The notes: generated by a model from the sequence alone, not told the origin. A stretch of DNA of 64,000 nucleotides from Modestobacter sp. VKM Ac-2984 (GCF_026967985.1 NZ_JAPVBJ010000001.1:363483-427482); one strand, 5' to 3'; shown: positions 50,882-59,825, counted from the first letter of the stretch. Numbers and translations are program-made.

Positions 50882-53695
50882 ATGAGCGCAACGCAGCAGT
50901 CGGACGGAGACCCCGCCCGCACCATCGGCAGCCCCCGTGCGGTCATCACCGACGGGCGGGCCAGCCAACTCCCCGACACCGACCCGGACGAGACCCAGGA
51001 GTGGCTCGAGTCCCTGGACGCGGTGGTCGACCACGCCGGTCGCGGCCGAGCCCGCTACCTGATGCTCCGGATGCTCGAGCGCAGCCGCGAACAGCAGGTC
51101 GGCGTACCCGCGTTGCGCAGCACCGACTACATCAACACGATCGCGCCGGAGCAGGAGCCGTGGTTCCCCGGCGACGAGGACGTCGAGCGCCGGATCCGGG
51201 CGTACATCCGGTGGAACGCCGCGATCATGGTCCACCGCGCGCAGCGCCCGGGCATCGCCGTCGGCGGTCACATCTCCTCCTACGCGTCCTCGGCATCGCT
51301 GTACGAGGTCGGCTTCAACCACTTCTTCCGCGGCAAGGACCACCCCGGCGGCGGCGACCAGATCTACTTCCAGGGGCACGCCTCCCCCGGCATCTACGCC
51401 CGGGCCTACCTCGAGGGCCGGCTCGACGAGCACCAGCTCGACGGCTTCCGGCAGGAGGTCAGCCACCCCGGCGGCGGGCTGTCGTCCTACCCGCACCCGC
51501 GGTTGATGCCCGACTTCTGGGAGTTCCCCACCGTCTCGATGGGCCTCGGCCCGATGAACGCGATCTACCAGGCGCGGTTCAACCGCTACCTGCACGACCG
51601 CGGCATCGCCGACACCGCCGACCAGCACGTGTGGGCGTTCCTCGGCGACGGCGAGATGGACGAGCCCGAGTCGCTGGGGCCGATCGGCCTGGCCGCCCGT
51701 GAGGAGCTGGACAACCTCACCTTCGTCGTCAACTGCAACCTGCAGCGGCTCGACGGTCCGGTCCGTGGCAACGGCAAGGTCATCCAGGAGCTGGAGTCCT
51801 TCTTCCGCGGCGCCGGGTGGAACGTCATCAAGGTGATCTGGGGCCGCGGCTGGGACAAGCTGCTGGCCGCCGACCGCGACGGCGCGCTGGTCAACCTGAT
51901 GAACCAGACGCCGGACGGCGACTACCAGACCTACAAGGCCGAGGACGGCGCCTACGTCCGCGAGCACTTCTTCGGCCGCGACCCGCGCACCCGCAAGCTG
52001 GTCGAGGGCATGAGCGACAAGGAGGTCTGGGAGCTCCAGCGCGGTGGCCACGACTACCGCAAGGTCTACGCCGCCTACAAGGCCGCGATGGACCACAAGG
52101 GCCAGCCCACCGTCATCCTCGCCAAGACCATCAAGGGCTGGACGCTCGGCAACCACTTCGAGGGCCGCAACTCCACGCACCAGATGAAGAAGCTGACCGC
52201 GGAGGACCTGGCGAACTTCCGGGACCGGCTGTACCTGCCGATCCCCGACGAGGAGCTGGACAAGACCCTGCCGCCCTACTACAAGCCGGCGGCCGACTCC
52301 GACGAGATGCAGTACATGATGGAGCGGAAGCGTCAGCTGGGCGGGTCCATCCCCCGGCGCAGCTACGCGGCCAAGCCGCTCAAGGCTCCTGACGACAAGG
52401 CCTTCGAGGTCGTGCAGCGGGGCTCGGGCAAGCAGGAGGTCGCCACCACCATGGCGTTCGTCCGGCTGCTCAAGGAGCTCATCAAGGACCCGGAGCTCGG
52501 CCCCCGCTTCGTCCCGGTGATCCCCGACGAGGCCCGCACCTTCGGGCTGGACTCGCTCTTCCCGACGAAGAAGATCTACAACCCGCACGGCCAGAACTAC
52601 ACCTCGGTCGACCGCGAGCTGATGCTGGCCTACAAGGAGTCCACGACCGGGCAGATCCTGCACGAGGGGATCAACGAGGCCGGCTCCACGGCGTCGTTCA
52701 TCGCCGCCGGGACGTCGTACGCGACGCACGACGAGCCGATGATCCCGATCTACATCTTCTACTCGATGTTCGGCTTTCAGCGGACCGGCGACTCGTTCTG
52801 GGCGGCCGGTGACCAGATGACCCGCGGGTTCCTGCTGGGCGCCACCGCTGGGCGCACCACGCTGAACGGCGAGGGCCTGCAGCACGAGGACGGGCACTCG
52901 CTGCTGCTCGCGGAGACCAACCCGGCGGTCGTCTCCTACGACCCGGCGTTCTCCTACGAGCTCGGGCACATCTTCAAGGACGCCCTCCGGCGGATGTACG
53001 GCGAGGACCCGGGCGCCCCGCTGGGCGGGCACCGCAGCCCCGACGTCATGTACTACCTGACGGTCTACAACGAGCCCTACGTCCAGCCGGCCGAGCCGGA
53101 GGACCTGGACGTCACCGGGCTGCTGGCCGGGATGTACCGCTACGCCGAGGGCCCGCAGCTCGACAAGGGCGCCAAGGCACAGGTTCTCGCCTCCGGGGTG
53201 GCCGTGCCGTGGGCGCTGCGGGCGCAGGAGCTGCTCGCCCAGGACTGGAACGTGTCGGCCGACGTCTGGTCGGTGACCTCGTGGAACGAGCTGCGCCGCG
53301 AGGCGGTCCAGGCCGAGGAGTGGAACCTGCTGAACCCGGCGGAGGAGCCCAAGGTCCCCTACGTCACCCAGCAGCTGACCGACGTCCCCGGCCCGGTCAT
53401 CGCGGTCTCGGACTGGATGAAGGCGGTGCCGGACCTACTGGCCCCGTTCGTCCCGGGCGGCATGACGTCGCTGGGCACCGACGGGTTCGGCCTGTCCGAC
53501 ACCCGCCCGGCGCTGCGCCGGCACTTCCGGGTCGACGCCGAGTCGATCGTCGTGCGCACGCTGGCCTCGCTGGCCCAGCGCGGTGAGATCGAGCGCGACG
53601 TCGTCCGGCAGGCGGTCGAGAAGTACCAGATCGGTGAGGTGCAGGCCGCTCCGGCCGACACGAGCACCTCCCCGGAGCAGCAGCCGGAGGCGTAG
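50882..53695 (+). CDS. aceE: Pyruvate dehydrogenase E1 component, homodimeric type
   Basis: 937 residues from ATG 50882; GTG 50876 in the same frame has better spacing to the AGGAG and could be used, adding two residues. AceE decarboxylates pyruvate with thiamine diphosphate and passes the acetyl group to the E2 lipoyl. Markers: [20 protein letters not shown], the cofactor motif [12 protein letters not shown] with [14 protein letters not shown], and [12 protein letters not shown]; the C-terminal half has [20 protein letters not shown] and [12 protein letters not shown]. Mycobacterial AceE has the same length. Its expression is probably tied to the structured leader; a perfect terminator follows. 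Confidence 0.96.
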   Translation: MSATQQSDGDPARTIGSPRAVITDGRASQLPDTDPDETQEWLESLDAVVDHAGRGRARYLMLRMLERSREQQVGVPALRSTDYINTIAPEQEPWFPGDEDVERRIRAYIRWNAAIMVHRAQRPGIAVGGHISSYASSASLYEVGFNHFFRGKDHPGGGDQIYFQGHASPGIYARAYLEGRLDEHQLDGFRQEVSHPGGGLSSYPHPRLMPDFWEFPTVSMGLGPMNAIYQARFNRYLHDRGIADTADQHVWAFLGDGEMDEPESLGPIGLAAREELDNLTFVVNCNLQRLDGPVRGNGKVIQELESFFRGAGWNVIKVIWGRGWDKLLAADRDGALVNLMNQTPDGDYQTYKAEDGAYVREHFFGRDPRTRKLVEGMSDKEVWELQRGGHDYRKVYAAYKAAMDHKGQPTVILAKTIKGWTLGNHFEGRNSTHQMKKLTAEDLANFRDRLYLPIPDEELDKTLPPYYKPAADSDEMQYMMERKRQLGGSIPRRSYAAKPLKAPDDKAFEVVQRGSGKQEVATTMAFVRLLKELIKDPELGPRFVPVIPDEARTFGLDSLFPTKKIYNPHGQNYTSVDRELMLAYKESTTGQILHEGINEAGSTASFIAAGTSYATHDEPMIPIYIFYSMFGFQRTGDSFWAAGDQMTRGFLLGATAGRTTLNGEGLQHEDGHSLLLAETNPAVVSYDPAFSYELGHIFKDALRRMYGEDPGAPLGGHRSPDVMYYLTVYNEPYVQPAEPEDLDVTGLLAGMYRYAEGPQLDKGAKAQVLASGVAVPWALRAQELLAQDWNVSADVWSVTSWNELRREAVQAEEWNLLNPAEEPKVPYVTQQLTDVPGPVIAVSDWMKAVPDLLAPFVPGGMTSLGTDGFGLSDTRPALRRHFRVDAESIVVRTLASLAQRGEIERDVVRQAVEKYQIGEVQAAPADTSTSPEQQPEA

Positions 53696-53720
53696 TCGCC
53701 GACGAGTTCGCGATCTGACC

Positions 53721-53760
53721 GAACGGCCCGCCTCCCCGATCCCGGGGAGGCGGGCCGTTC
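53721..53760 (+). terminator. Strong terminator hairpin after aceE
   Basis: GAACGGCCCGCCTCCCC pairs perfectly with GGGGAGGCGGGCCGTTC (17 bp) around a six-base loop, 26 bases after the aceE stop. It also insulates the MerR gene's promoter, which begins within 10 bases of it. Confidence 0.85.
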
Positions 53761-53766
53761 GTCGTG

Positions 53767-53797
53767 TTGACCTTGACGCTGCGGCAAGGTCCATGCT
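53767..53797 (+). promoter_or_regulatory. MerR-type promoter with 19-bp spacer
   Basis: TTGACC (-35, 53767-53772) and CATGCT (-10, 53792-53797) are 19 bases apart, the stretched spacing typical of MerR-controlled promoters. ACCTTG-N9-CAAGGT (53770-53790), a perfect inverted repeat, fills the spacer. Transcription would begin about base 53804, the first base of the coding sequence, giving a leaderless mRNA. Confidence 0.7.
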
Positions 53798-53803
53798 GAC
53801 GGC

Positions 53804-54574
53804 GTGGTGAGCATCGGTGCGCTGGCCAGGCTGGCGGGGACGACGACCCGGACGATCCGGCACTCTCACGCCGTGGGGCTGCTCCCCGAGCCCAGCCGGC
53901 TGGCCAACGGCTACCGCGACTACGACGCACACGACGCGGCACGGCTGCTCCGCGTGCGCCGGCTGGTCGAGCTCGGCCTGTCGCTGCCGGAGGTCACCGC
54001 CGCACTGGGCACCGACCCGACCGAGGGGACCGGGGTGCGCGATGCGCTGCTCGCCCTCGATGCCGACCTGGCTCGGCAGGCCGAGACCATCGGCGCCCGA
54101 CGCCGGCAACTCGCCGGCCTCCTCGCCCGGGCGGACCTCACCACCTCCGAGCAGGTCGCCGACCTGCTGCGCGACCTGACCACGGCCGCGCCGGGGACCG
54201 GCCCCGACCAGCTCAGCCGGGAACGCGACCTGCTCGAGCTGCTGGAGACCGCCGGTGGGGCCGAGGAGTTCACCGGCATCGCCGACCGCTACCGCGCCGT
54301 CCTCGCCGACCCCGCCGCCGTCGACCGGATCGGTGCCTGGGCAGCGCGGTTCGAGGCGCTGGCCGGGGTGGCGGCAGCCGATCCCGTGGTCGCCGAGGTG
54401 GCGATGGAGCTCCGGACGCTGGGCCCCGAGCTCTTCCCGGGCCCCACCGGCTCACCGGCCGAGGACGGGGGGCACGGGGAGACCGCCTGGGCGGCCTTCC
54501 TCGCCGCACTCAGCCCGGCCCAGCGCCGGTGCATCGAGCTGGCGGGTCCCGGGTGGGCGACGTGCGCGTCCTGA
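53804..54574 (+). CDS. MerR family transcriptional regulator
   Basis: 256 residues from GTG 53804 (GTG 53807 is also possible). The N-terminal winged helix is VSIGALARLAGTTTRTIRHS, followed by AVGLLPEPSRLANGYRDYD, with Ser and Ala where most relatives have the Tyr and Arg/Lys of HYHRLG. A dimerisation helix follows and the C-terminal 150 residues form an unassigned ligand-binding part. It should twist its promoter to activate when bound to ligand. Its own upstream sequence has the spaced promoter and palindrome expected of its target. Confidence 0.88.
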   Translation: MVSIGALARLAGTTTRTIRHSHAVGLLPEPSRLANGYRDYDAHDAARLLRVRRLVELGLSLPEVTAALGTDPTEGTGVRDALLALDADLARQAETIGARRRQLAGLLARADLTTSEQVADLLRDLTTAAPGTGPDQLSRERDLLELLETAGGAEEFTGIADRYRAVLADPAAVDRIGAWAARFEALAGVAAADPVVAEVAMELRTLGPELFPGPTGSPAEDGGHGETAWAAFLAALSPAQRRCIELAGPGWATCAS

Positions 54575-55389
54575 GGTGGGCCGGGCCGGCGGTGCTGCTC
54601 GTCGAGGTGGTGCTGGTCGCCGGCGGCGTGCTCTCGCTGGGCAGTGCCGCCCTGTTGTTCGTCCTGGTCGAGGGCCTGCTCGCGCTGACCGTGGCCGGGC
54701 AGCTGGTCGCCGCCCGGCGGCGGTACCGGCAGGCCAGGACGGCGGGGGCCGAGGCCGAGGCCGCCCTGGGCGAAGCCCTCCGGACGGTGCTGCCCGGCCC
54801 GGTCGCGGCCGCGGTGCACCACGAGCTGCGGCTCTGGGCGTCGCTGGTGCTGCTGGCGCGCCGCCGCCGGCACGGGGTCCCGCCGGGCGCGGTCGCGATC
54901 CCCTACCACCGCGACCTGCGCCCGATGGCCGTCACCTTCCTGGCGCTCACGGTGGTCGAGGTGGCCGTCGTGGAGCTGGCGGTGCCCTGGACCACCGTGC
55001 GGTGGGTGCTGCTGGTCGCCGGGGTCTGGACGCTGCTGTTCGTCGCCGGGATGGCCGCCGCCAACGTCGTCCGCCCGCACGTGGTGACCTGGGAGGTGCT
55101 GCGGCTGCGCGCGGCCACGTTCGCCGACGTCCGGGTGCCGCTGGACCGGGTGGCCTCGGTCGCCGTCCGCCGGCGGCCGGCACCGGACCGGACGATCTCG
55201 GTGGCCGACGACGAACTGGTGCTCGGCGTCTCCGGCTCGACCGGCGTGGAGGTCCGGCTGACCGGCCCCACCACGATCGGTCTCGGGCGTCGCTCGGCCA
55301 CGGTGACGGCCGTGCGGTTCGCCGCCGACGACCCGGCCGCCGCGGTCCGGGCACTCCGGGCCGCGGCGGACCTCAGGGACCCGAGGTGA
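54553..55389 (+). CDS. Hypothetical membrane protein
   Basis: 278 residues from GTG 54553; GTG 54562 is an alternative. It overlaps the MerR 3' end by about 20 bases, so likely co-transcribed and perhaps regulated by MerR. It has two N-terminal helices (WAGPAVLLVEVVLVAGGVLS, SAALLFVLVEGLLALTVAGQ), a soluble helical stretch, two more helices (LALTVVEVAVVELAVPWTTV, VLLVAGVWTLLFVAGMAAAN) and a C-terminal beta-rich domain (VPLDRVASVAVRRRPA) resembling a PH-like fold. No named family recognised. Confidence 0.7.
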   Translation: MGDVRVLRWAGPAVLLVEVVLVAGGVLSLGSAALLFVLVEGLLALTVAGQLVAARRRYRQARTAGAEAEAALGEALRTVLPGPVAAAVHHELRLWASLVLLARRRRHGVPPGAVAIPYHRDLRPMAVTFLALTVVEVAVVELAVPWTTVRWVLLVAGVWTLLFVAGMAAANVVRPHVVTWEVLRLRAATFADVRVPLDRVASVAVRRRPAPDRTISVADDELVLGVSGSTGVEVRLTGPTTIGLGRRSATVTAVRFAADDPAAAVRALRAAADLRDPR

Positions 55390-55393
55390 CCGG

Positions 55394-56662
55394 TCAGCCC
55401 GCGAGGGCCTGGGCCGCCATGACGGCGTACATCGCCACCCCGGCCGGCAGGGCGTCCTCGTCGAAGACGACCAGGTCGGAGTGGTTGCCCGGGGCCGTCG
55501 CCGGGTCGAGTTCCGGCGGGCAGGCGCCCAGGAACGCCATCGCGCCGGGCACCTGCTCCAGCACGTAGGAGAAGTCCTCCGCGCCCATCAGCGGCGCCGC
55601 CATCACTGCGCTGGCCTGCTCCCCCAGCAGCTGCGCGGCCGCCTCGGTCACCTGGGCGGCGACCCCGGCGTCGTTGACGGTCACCGGGTAGCCCTCGACC
55701 CGGACGAACTCCGCCCGCAGGTCGTGGGCGGCGGCGACGTGCTCGGCGACCCGCTGCACCGAGGCGAGGACGTCGGCCCGCCGCTCCGGCGAGAGGGTGC
55801 GGATCGTGCCGTCCATGACCGCGGACGGCGGGATGATGTTGTCCTTCGTGCCCGCCTCCAGGTGCCCGATCGTGACCACCGCCGGGTCGAAGACGTCGAC
55901 CCGGCGGGTGACCATCGCCTGCAGCGCCAGCACGATCTCCGCCGCGACCGGCACCGGGTCGGCGGCCAGGTGCGGGGTCGAGGCGTGCCCGCCGCGGCCG
56001 TGCACGATGATCCGGAACTGGTCGGCCGAGGCCATCATGGCGCCGGCCCGGACGTTGATCGTGCCGGTCGGGAAGACCGTGGAGATGTGCAGCGCGAACG
56101 CGCCGCTCACCGGGGCGTCCGGGACGACGTCGAGCAGCCCCTCCTCCAGCATGAAGCGGGCACCGTGGTGGCCCTCCTCCCCCGGCTGGAACATGAACAC
56201 CACCTGCCCGGCCAGGGTGTCCCGGCGCGCGGCCAGCAGCCGGGCTGCGCCGGCCAGCATGGCGACGTGGGTGTCGTGCCCGCAGGCGTGCATCGCCCCG
56301 GGCACCTCGGAGGCGAACGGCAGCCCGGTGGTCTCGGTCAGCGGCAGGGCGTCCATGTCCCCGCGCAGCAGGTAGGTGGGGCCGGGGCGGGCGCCGCGCA
56401 GCACCCCGACCACCGAGCTGGTGCTGGTGCCGGTGGTCAGCTCGATCGGCAGGTCGCCGAGGGCGGCCAGCACCATCGCCTGGGTGGCCGGCAGCTGCAG
56501 CCCGACCTCGGGCTGGCGGTGCAGCCGGCGGCGCAGGTCCACGGTGCGGTCGGCGTCGGCCCGGGCGGCGGCGAGCAGCGGAAGGACCCCCTCGCCCCCC
56601 ACCACTCGCGAGCTCGCGGCGGGCCCCTGCGAGGGAGCCGAGTTCATGTCCATGCTCGTCAC
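55394..56662 (-). CDS. M20 family amidohydrolase (peptidase M20D, IAA-amino-acid hydrolase-like)
   Basis: 422 residues from GTG 56662. GTG and the upstream pirin stop overlap as GTGA, which supports this start. Catalytic blocks: LLRGDMDALPL, HACGHDTHVAML (metal Cys/His), FMFQPGEEGHHGARFML (catalytic Glu), HGRGGHASTP and GAEDFSYVLEQVPG. It hydrolyses N-acyl or N-carbamoyl amino acids in the cytosol. The first 30 residues (MTSMDMNSAPSQGPAASS and on) are encoded by the 62-bp dispersed hairpin element, so this N-terminus is not part of the family fold. Confidence 0.88.
   Translation of the reverse strand: MTSMDMNSAPSQGPAASSRVVGGEGVLPLLAAARADADRTVDLRRRLHRQPEVGLQLPATQAMVLAALGDLPIELTTGTSTSSVVGVLRGARPGPTYLLRGDMDALPLTETTGLPFASEVPGAMHACGHDTHVAMLAGAARLLAARRDTLAGQVVFMFQPGEEGHHGARFMLEEGLLDVVPDAPVSGAFALHISTVFPTGTINVRAGAMMASADQFRIIVHGRGGHASTPHLAADPVPVAAEIVLALQAMVTRRVDVFDPAVVTIGHLEAGTKDNIIPPSAVMDGTIRTLSPERRADVLASVQRVAEHVAAAHDLRAEFVRVEGYPVTVNDAGVAAQVTEAAAQLLGEQASAVMAAPLMGAEDFSYVLEQVPGAMAFLGACPPELDPATAPGNHSDLVVFDEDALPAGVAMYAVMAAQALAG
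56581..56642. repeat. 62-bp dispersed hairpin element, copy B, inside the M20 gene
   Basis: Equal in length to copy A (20613-20674) and matching at all but eight positions. Six of those eight lie in stem halves and form three compensatory pairs. It overlaps codons about 7-27 of the M20 amidohydrolase gene. Confidence 0.85.
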
Positions 56663-57189
56663 TCTGCCCAGGCCGGCCGGGCGGCGTCCAGCTGCCAGAC
56701 CAGCACGGCCGCCGGGCCCTCGACCGGGCCGTCCCCCGGCGCGACGGTCACCTCACCGTCCCGGACGAGCACTCGCAGCCCGGGCGGCACGTCGGCACCG
56801 GCGTCGCCCACCCAGAGCCGGGCGTCGGTCCGGCCGAGGTCGACCCACCCGGTCGGCCGCGGCAGGACGTCGTGCGCCGGCGGCGCCCCGGGGTCGGCGG
56901 CCCGCAGGTAGGTCTGGACGACGTGCGCTCCCCCGGTGCCGGCCACCTCGTCGTGCTCCAGCCCCCGGCCGGCGCGCAGCACGGCGACGTCCCCGACGCC
57001 CAGCACGGCCTTGCGCCCCCAGGCGTGCCGCAGGGAACCGGCGAGCACGACCGCCACCACGTCGACGTCGGCGTGGGCGTGCCGTCCGTAGCCGGCGGCT
57101 GCGCCGAGCCGGTCGTCGGCCAGCCGCAGCAGGGGGCCCAGCGACCCGTCCTGCGGGGCCAGCAGCACCCGGGAGTCCAGCCCGCTCAT
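56659..57189 (-). CDS. Pirin-like cupin protein (short form)
   Basis: 176 residues from ATG 57189. Cupin-type beta barrel: GYGRHAHADVDVVAVVLAGS has the first metal motif H-x-H..., then HAWGRKAVLGVGDVAVLRAG and GLEHDEVAG. This matches the N-terminal half of pirins, which bind iron and can act as quercetinase-like or transcription cofactors; the C-terminal pirin half is shorter and different. It overlaps the M20 gene by the GTGA. It is divergent from fasR. Confidence 0.8.
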   Translation of the reverse strand: MSGLDSRVLLAPQDGSLGPLLRLADDRLGAAAGYGRHAHADVDVVAVVLAGSLRHAWGRKAVLGVGDVAVLRAGRGLEHDEVAGTGGAHVVQTYLRAADPGAPPAHDVLPRPTGWVDLGRTDARLWVGDAGADVPPGLRVLVRDGEVTVAPGDGPVEGPAAVLVWQLDAARPAWAE

Positions 57190-57291
57190 CGGGCGGTCTC
57201 GCGGCGGACGGCGGGGGCGGGTTGACCCGGAGGAGCGGTGTGCACCACTCCACGATCCCGCACGCGGGGCGCACCGTGACAGGCTGGTGGG

Positions 57292-58473
57292 ATGGGAGCA
57301 GGTCCGGTGCGCACGCAGCCCTCGGAGGCGACGTTGCGCCGGCTCGAGCGCTCCTCCGGCGCCCTGGCCACCCAGGCGGTGGCCCGGATGGACGAGGAGC
57401 TGTCCTGGTTCCGGGCGATGCCCGCCAGCCAGCGGTCCTGGGTGACGCTGGTGGCCCAGGCCGGCATCGCCTCCCTGGTCGAGTGGTGCCGCAACCCCGG
57501 CCGGCCGCCGCGGCTGACCGGTGAGGTGTTCGGCGCTGCGCCCCGCGAGCTGATGCAGGCCGTGCCGCTCAAGCGGTCGGTGGACCTGATCAAGGTCACC
57601 GTCGAGGTCGTCGAGGACCGGGTCGATCAGGTCGCCGAGCCCGGGGACGCCGACCGGCTGCGGCTGACCGTGCTGCAGTTCAGCCGGGAGATCGCCTTCG
57701 CCGCGGCCCACGTCTACGCCAGCTTCGCGGAGAACCGCGGCGCCTGGGACGCCCGGTTGGAGGCGCTGGTCGTCGACGCCCTGGTCCGCGGTGACCGCTC
57801 CGACGAGCTCCCCGGCCGGGCCGCGGCCCTGGGCTGGACGGAGACCGAGCCGGTCGTCGTCCTGGTCGGCTCGGCTCCGCCGGGTGAGGACGACGCCCGC
57901 GCCGCCGTCCGCCGGGCGGCCCGGTCGCTGGGCTGCGAGGTGCTCGTCGGGGTGCACGCCGACGAGCTGGTCGTCGTCCTCGGTGGCGCCTCCGACCTCG
58001 CCCAGGTGACCTCCCGGGTCTGCCGGGAGTTCGGCCCCGGCCCGGTGGTGCTCGGCCCGCGGGTCGGCTCGCTCGCCCATGCCGGGGAGTCGGCCACCGT
58101 GGCCCTCGCCGGGCTCCGTGCCGCACCGGCCTGGCCCGCCGCGCCCCGGCCGGTCGAGGCGGAGGACCTGCTGCCCGAGCGGGCCCTCGACGGCGACCCG
58201 CTGGCCCGCTCCGCACTGGCCGAGCAGGTGGCGGCGCCGCTGCAGGCGGCCGGCCCCGAGGTGCTCGAGACGGTGCGCACCGTGCTGGGCAACGGGGGCA
58301 ACCTGGAGGCCACCGCCCGGGCGCTGTTCGTGCACACCAACACCGTGCGGTACCGGCTCAAGCGAGCCGCCGAGCTCACCGGGTGCTCGGCCACCGACCC
58401 TCGCGGCGCCTGGACGCTGCAGCTGGCGCTGGCCCTCGCGCAGCTCGAAGGTGGCCGCTCCCTCTGGCACTGA
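57292..58473 (+). CDS. fasR: PucR-type transcriptional regulator of fatty acid synthesis
   Basis: 393 residues from ATG 57292. Residues 1-150 and the GGDEF-like middle are sensor parts; the C-terminal helix-turn-helix is ETVRTVLGNGGNLEATARAL then FVHTNTVRYRLKRAAELTG, the classic PucR HTH_30 motif. Position directly upstream of fabD-fabH-acpP-fabF is the same as FasR of Streptomyces coelicolor, an activator of that operon. It probably senses acyl metabolites and binds the fabD promoter region, where paired inverted repeats occur. No enzymatic activity is expected. Confidence 0.9.
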   Translation: MGAGPVRTQPSEATLRRLERSSGALATQAVARMDEELSWFRAMPASQRSWVTLVAQAGIASLVEWCRNPGRPPRLTGEVFGAAPRELMQAVPLKRSVDLIKVTVEVVEDRVDQVAEPGDADRLRLTVLQFSREIAFAAAHVYASFAENRGAWDARLEALVVDALVRGDRSDELPGRAAALGWTETEPVVVLVGSAPPGEDDARAAVRRAARSLGCEVLVGVHADELVVVLGGASDLAQVTSRVCREFGPGPVVLGPRVGSLAHAGESATVALAGLRAAPAWPAAPRPVEAEDLLPERALDGDPLARSALAEQVAAPLQAAGPEVLETVRTVLGNGGNLEATARALFVHTNTVRYRLKRAAELTGCSATDPRGAWTLQLALALAQLEGGRSLWH

Positions 58474-58530
58474 GGTGCCACCGGTTGTGGTCTCTGCGCC
58501 CGACACGCGGCCCCGATGTCGGGTTGCTGG

Positions 58531-58567
58531 CCCTCCATTTGGAGGGATCCTCCAAGAGGAGGTCGTA
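58531..58567 (+). promoter_or_regulatory. Overlapping inverted repeats upstream of fabD (candidate FasR operator or attenuator)
   Basis: CCCTCCA-tt-TGGAGGG (58531-58546) and TTGGAGG-gat-CCTCCAA (58539-58555) share the middle half-site, so they cannot form at once; GAGGAGG follows at 58556-58562. The array lies about 60-90 bases ahead of fabD, between it and fasR. Three equally spaced half-sites suit a regulator binding as a multimer. Confidence 0.55.
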
Positions 58568-58622
58568 GATCTTCGTGGGCGATGCCGCCCCGCGCGGACG
58601 TCCGGGCTGGCACGGTGAACAC

Positions 58623-59825
58623 GTGTTGGCCGTTCTCGCCCCCGGACAGGGTGCACAGAAGCCCGGGATGCTCACCGACTGGCTCGAGCTCCCCGGGGCC
58701 GAGTCGTTCTTCCGTTGGGCCGGTGCCATCGCCGACGCCGACCTCCTGGAGCTCGGCACCACCGGTGACGCCGAGGCCATCAAGGACACCGCGGTCACCC
58801 AGCCGCTGGTCGTCGCGATGAGCCTCTTCATCGCTCGTGAGCTCGGCGGGATGCCCGGGCCGGTGGTGCACTCCCCGCACGCCGGGCGGGACGTCGTCAT
58901 CACCGGGCACAGCGTCGGCGAGCTGACCGCCGCCGCCCTGGCCGGCGTGCTGTCCGTCGAGGCGGCGATCGCGCTGACCGCCGTCCGCGGCCGGGCCATG
59001 GCCAGGTCCTGCGCGCAGACCCCGACCGGGATGTCCGCCGTCCTGGGTGGTGACCCCGACGAGGTGCTCGCCGCGATCGAGCAGCACGGCCTGGTCCCGG
59101 CCAACCGCAACGGCGGCGGGCAGGTCGTCGCCGCCGGCACCCTCGACGGGCTGGCCGCCCTCAAGGCCGACCCGCCGGCCAAGGCGCGGATCATGCCGCT
59201 GTCGGTGGCGGGGGCGTTCCACACCCACCACATGGCCTCCGCCCGCGCCGAGCTGGAGGGCCTGATCGGCGGGCTGCGACCGGCCGCCCCCAGCCGGCTG
59301 CTGCTCTCCAACGCCGACGGCGCCGCGGTCGACGACGGCGCCGAGGTGCTGTCCCGGCTGGTCAGCCAGGTCACCAGCCCGGTGCGCTTCGACGCCTGCC
59401 TGGCCACCCTGCGCGACCTCGGTGTCACCGCCGTGCTGGAGCTCCCGCCCGCCGGCGCGCTGGCCGGCCTGGCCAAGCGCGAGTGGAAGGGCAGCGACAT
59501 CGAGGTGCTGGCACTGACCAGCCCGGCCGACCTCGACCGCGCCCGCGAGCTGATCGCCGCCGAGCGCGGCCGCGCGGAGGCCGAGCACTCCCCCGACTGG
59601 CGCGTCGTCGTCTCCCCGGTCCGGGGCACCGTCCGCCCGGCCGAGGTCCCCGAGGGCACCCACCTCCCCGCCGGCAGCCCGCTGGGCGCCGTGCACAGCC
59701 GGCGCGAGGTGGTCAACGTCTCCACCGGCTACGACGGCGTCCTCGCCGAGTGGCTCGTGCAGGACGGCGACCTCGTCGACGCCGGTGACCCGATCGCCCG
59801 TCTCTACCCGGAGGTTTCCGAGTGA
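58623..59825 (+). CDS. fabD: Malonyl-CoA:ACP transacylase with a C-terminal biotinyl/lipoyl-like domain
   Basis: 400 residues from GTG 58623. The transacylase part is classic: GQG motif near the start (LAPGQGAQ), nucleophile Ser97 in ITGHSVGELT, partner His200 in VAGAFHTHHM and the Gln/Asn regions. It loads malonate on ACP. After about residue 325 comes a stretch not found in most FabD: VVVSPVRGTVRPAEVPEGTH to VLAEWLVQDGDLVDAGDPIA, a barrel-sandwich hybrid like biotin carboxyl carrier domains, but the EAMKM-type hairpin is VHSRREVVNV with Arg where Lys is modified. The stop overlaps fabH (GTGA). Confidence 0.93.
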   Translation: MLAVLAPGQGAQKPGMLTDWLELPGAESFFRWAGAIADADLLELGTTGDAEAIKDTAVTQPLVVAMSLFIARELGGMPGPVVHSPHAGRDVVITGHSVGELTAAALAGVLSVEAAIALTAVRGRAMARSCAQTPTGMSAVLGGDPDEVLAAIEQHGLVPANRNGGGQVVAAGTLDGLAALKADPPAKARIMPLSVAGAFHTHHMASARAELEGLIGGLRPAAPSRLLLSNADGAAVDDGAEVLSRLVSQVTSPVRFDACLATLRDLGVTAVLELPPAGALAGLAKREWKGSDIEVLALTSPADLDRARELIAAERGRAEAEHSPDWRVVVSPVRGTVRPAEVPEGTHLPAGSPLGAVHSRREVVNVSTGYDGVLAEWLVQDGDLVDAGDPIARLYPEVSE

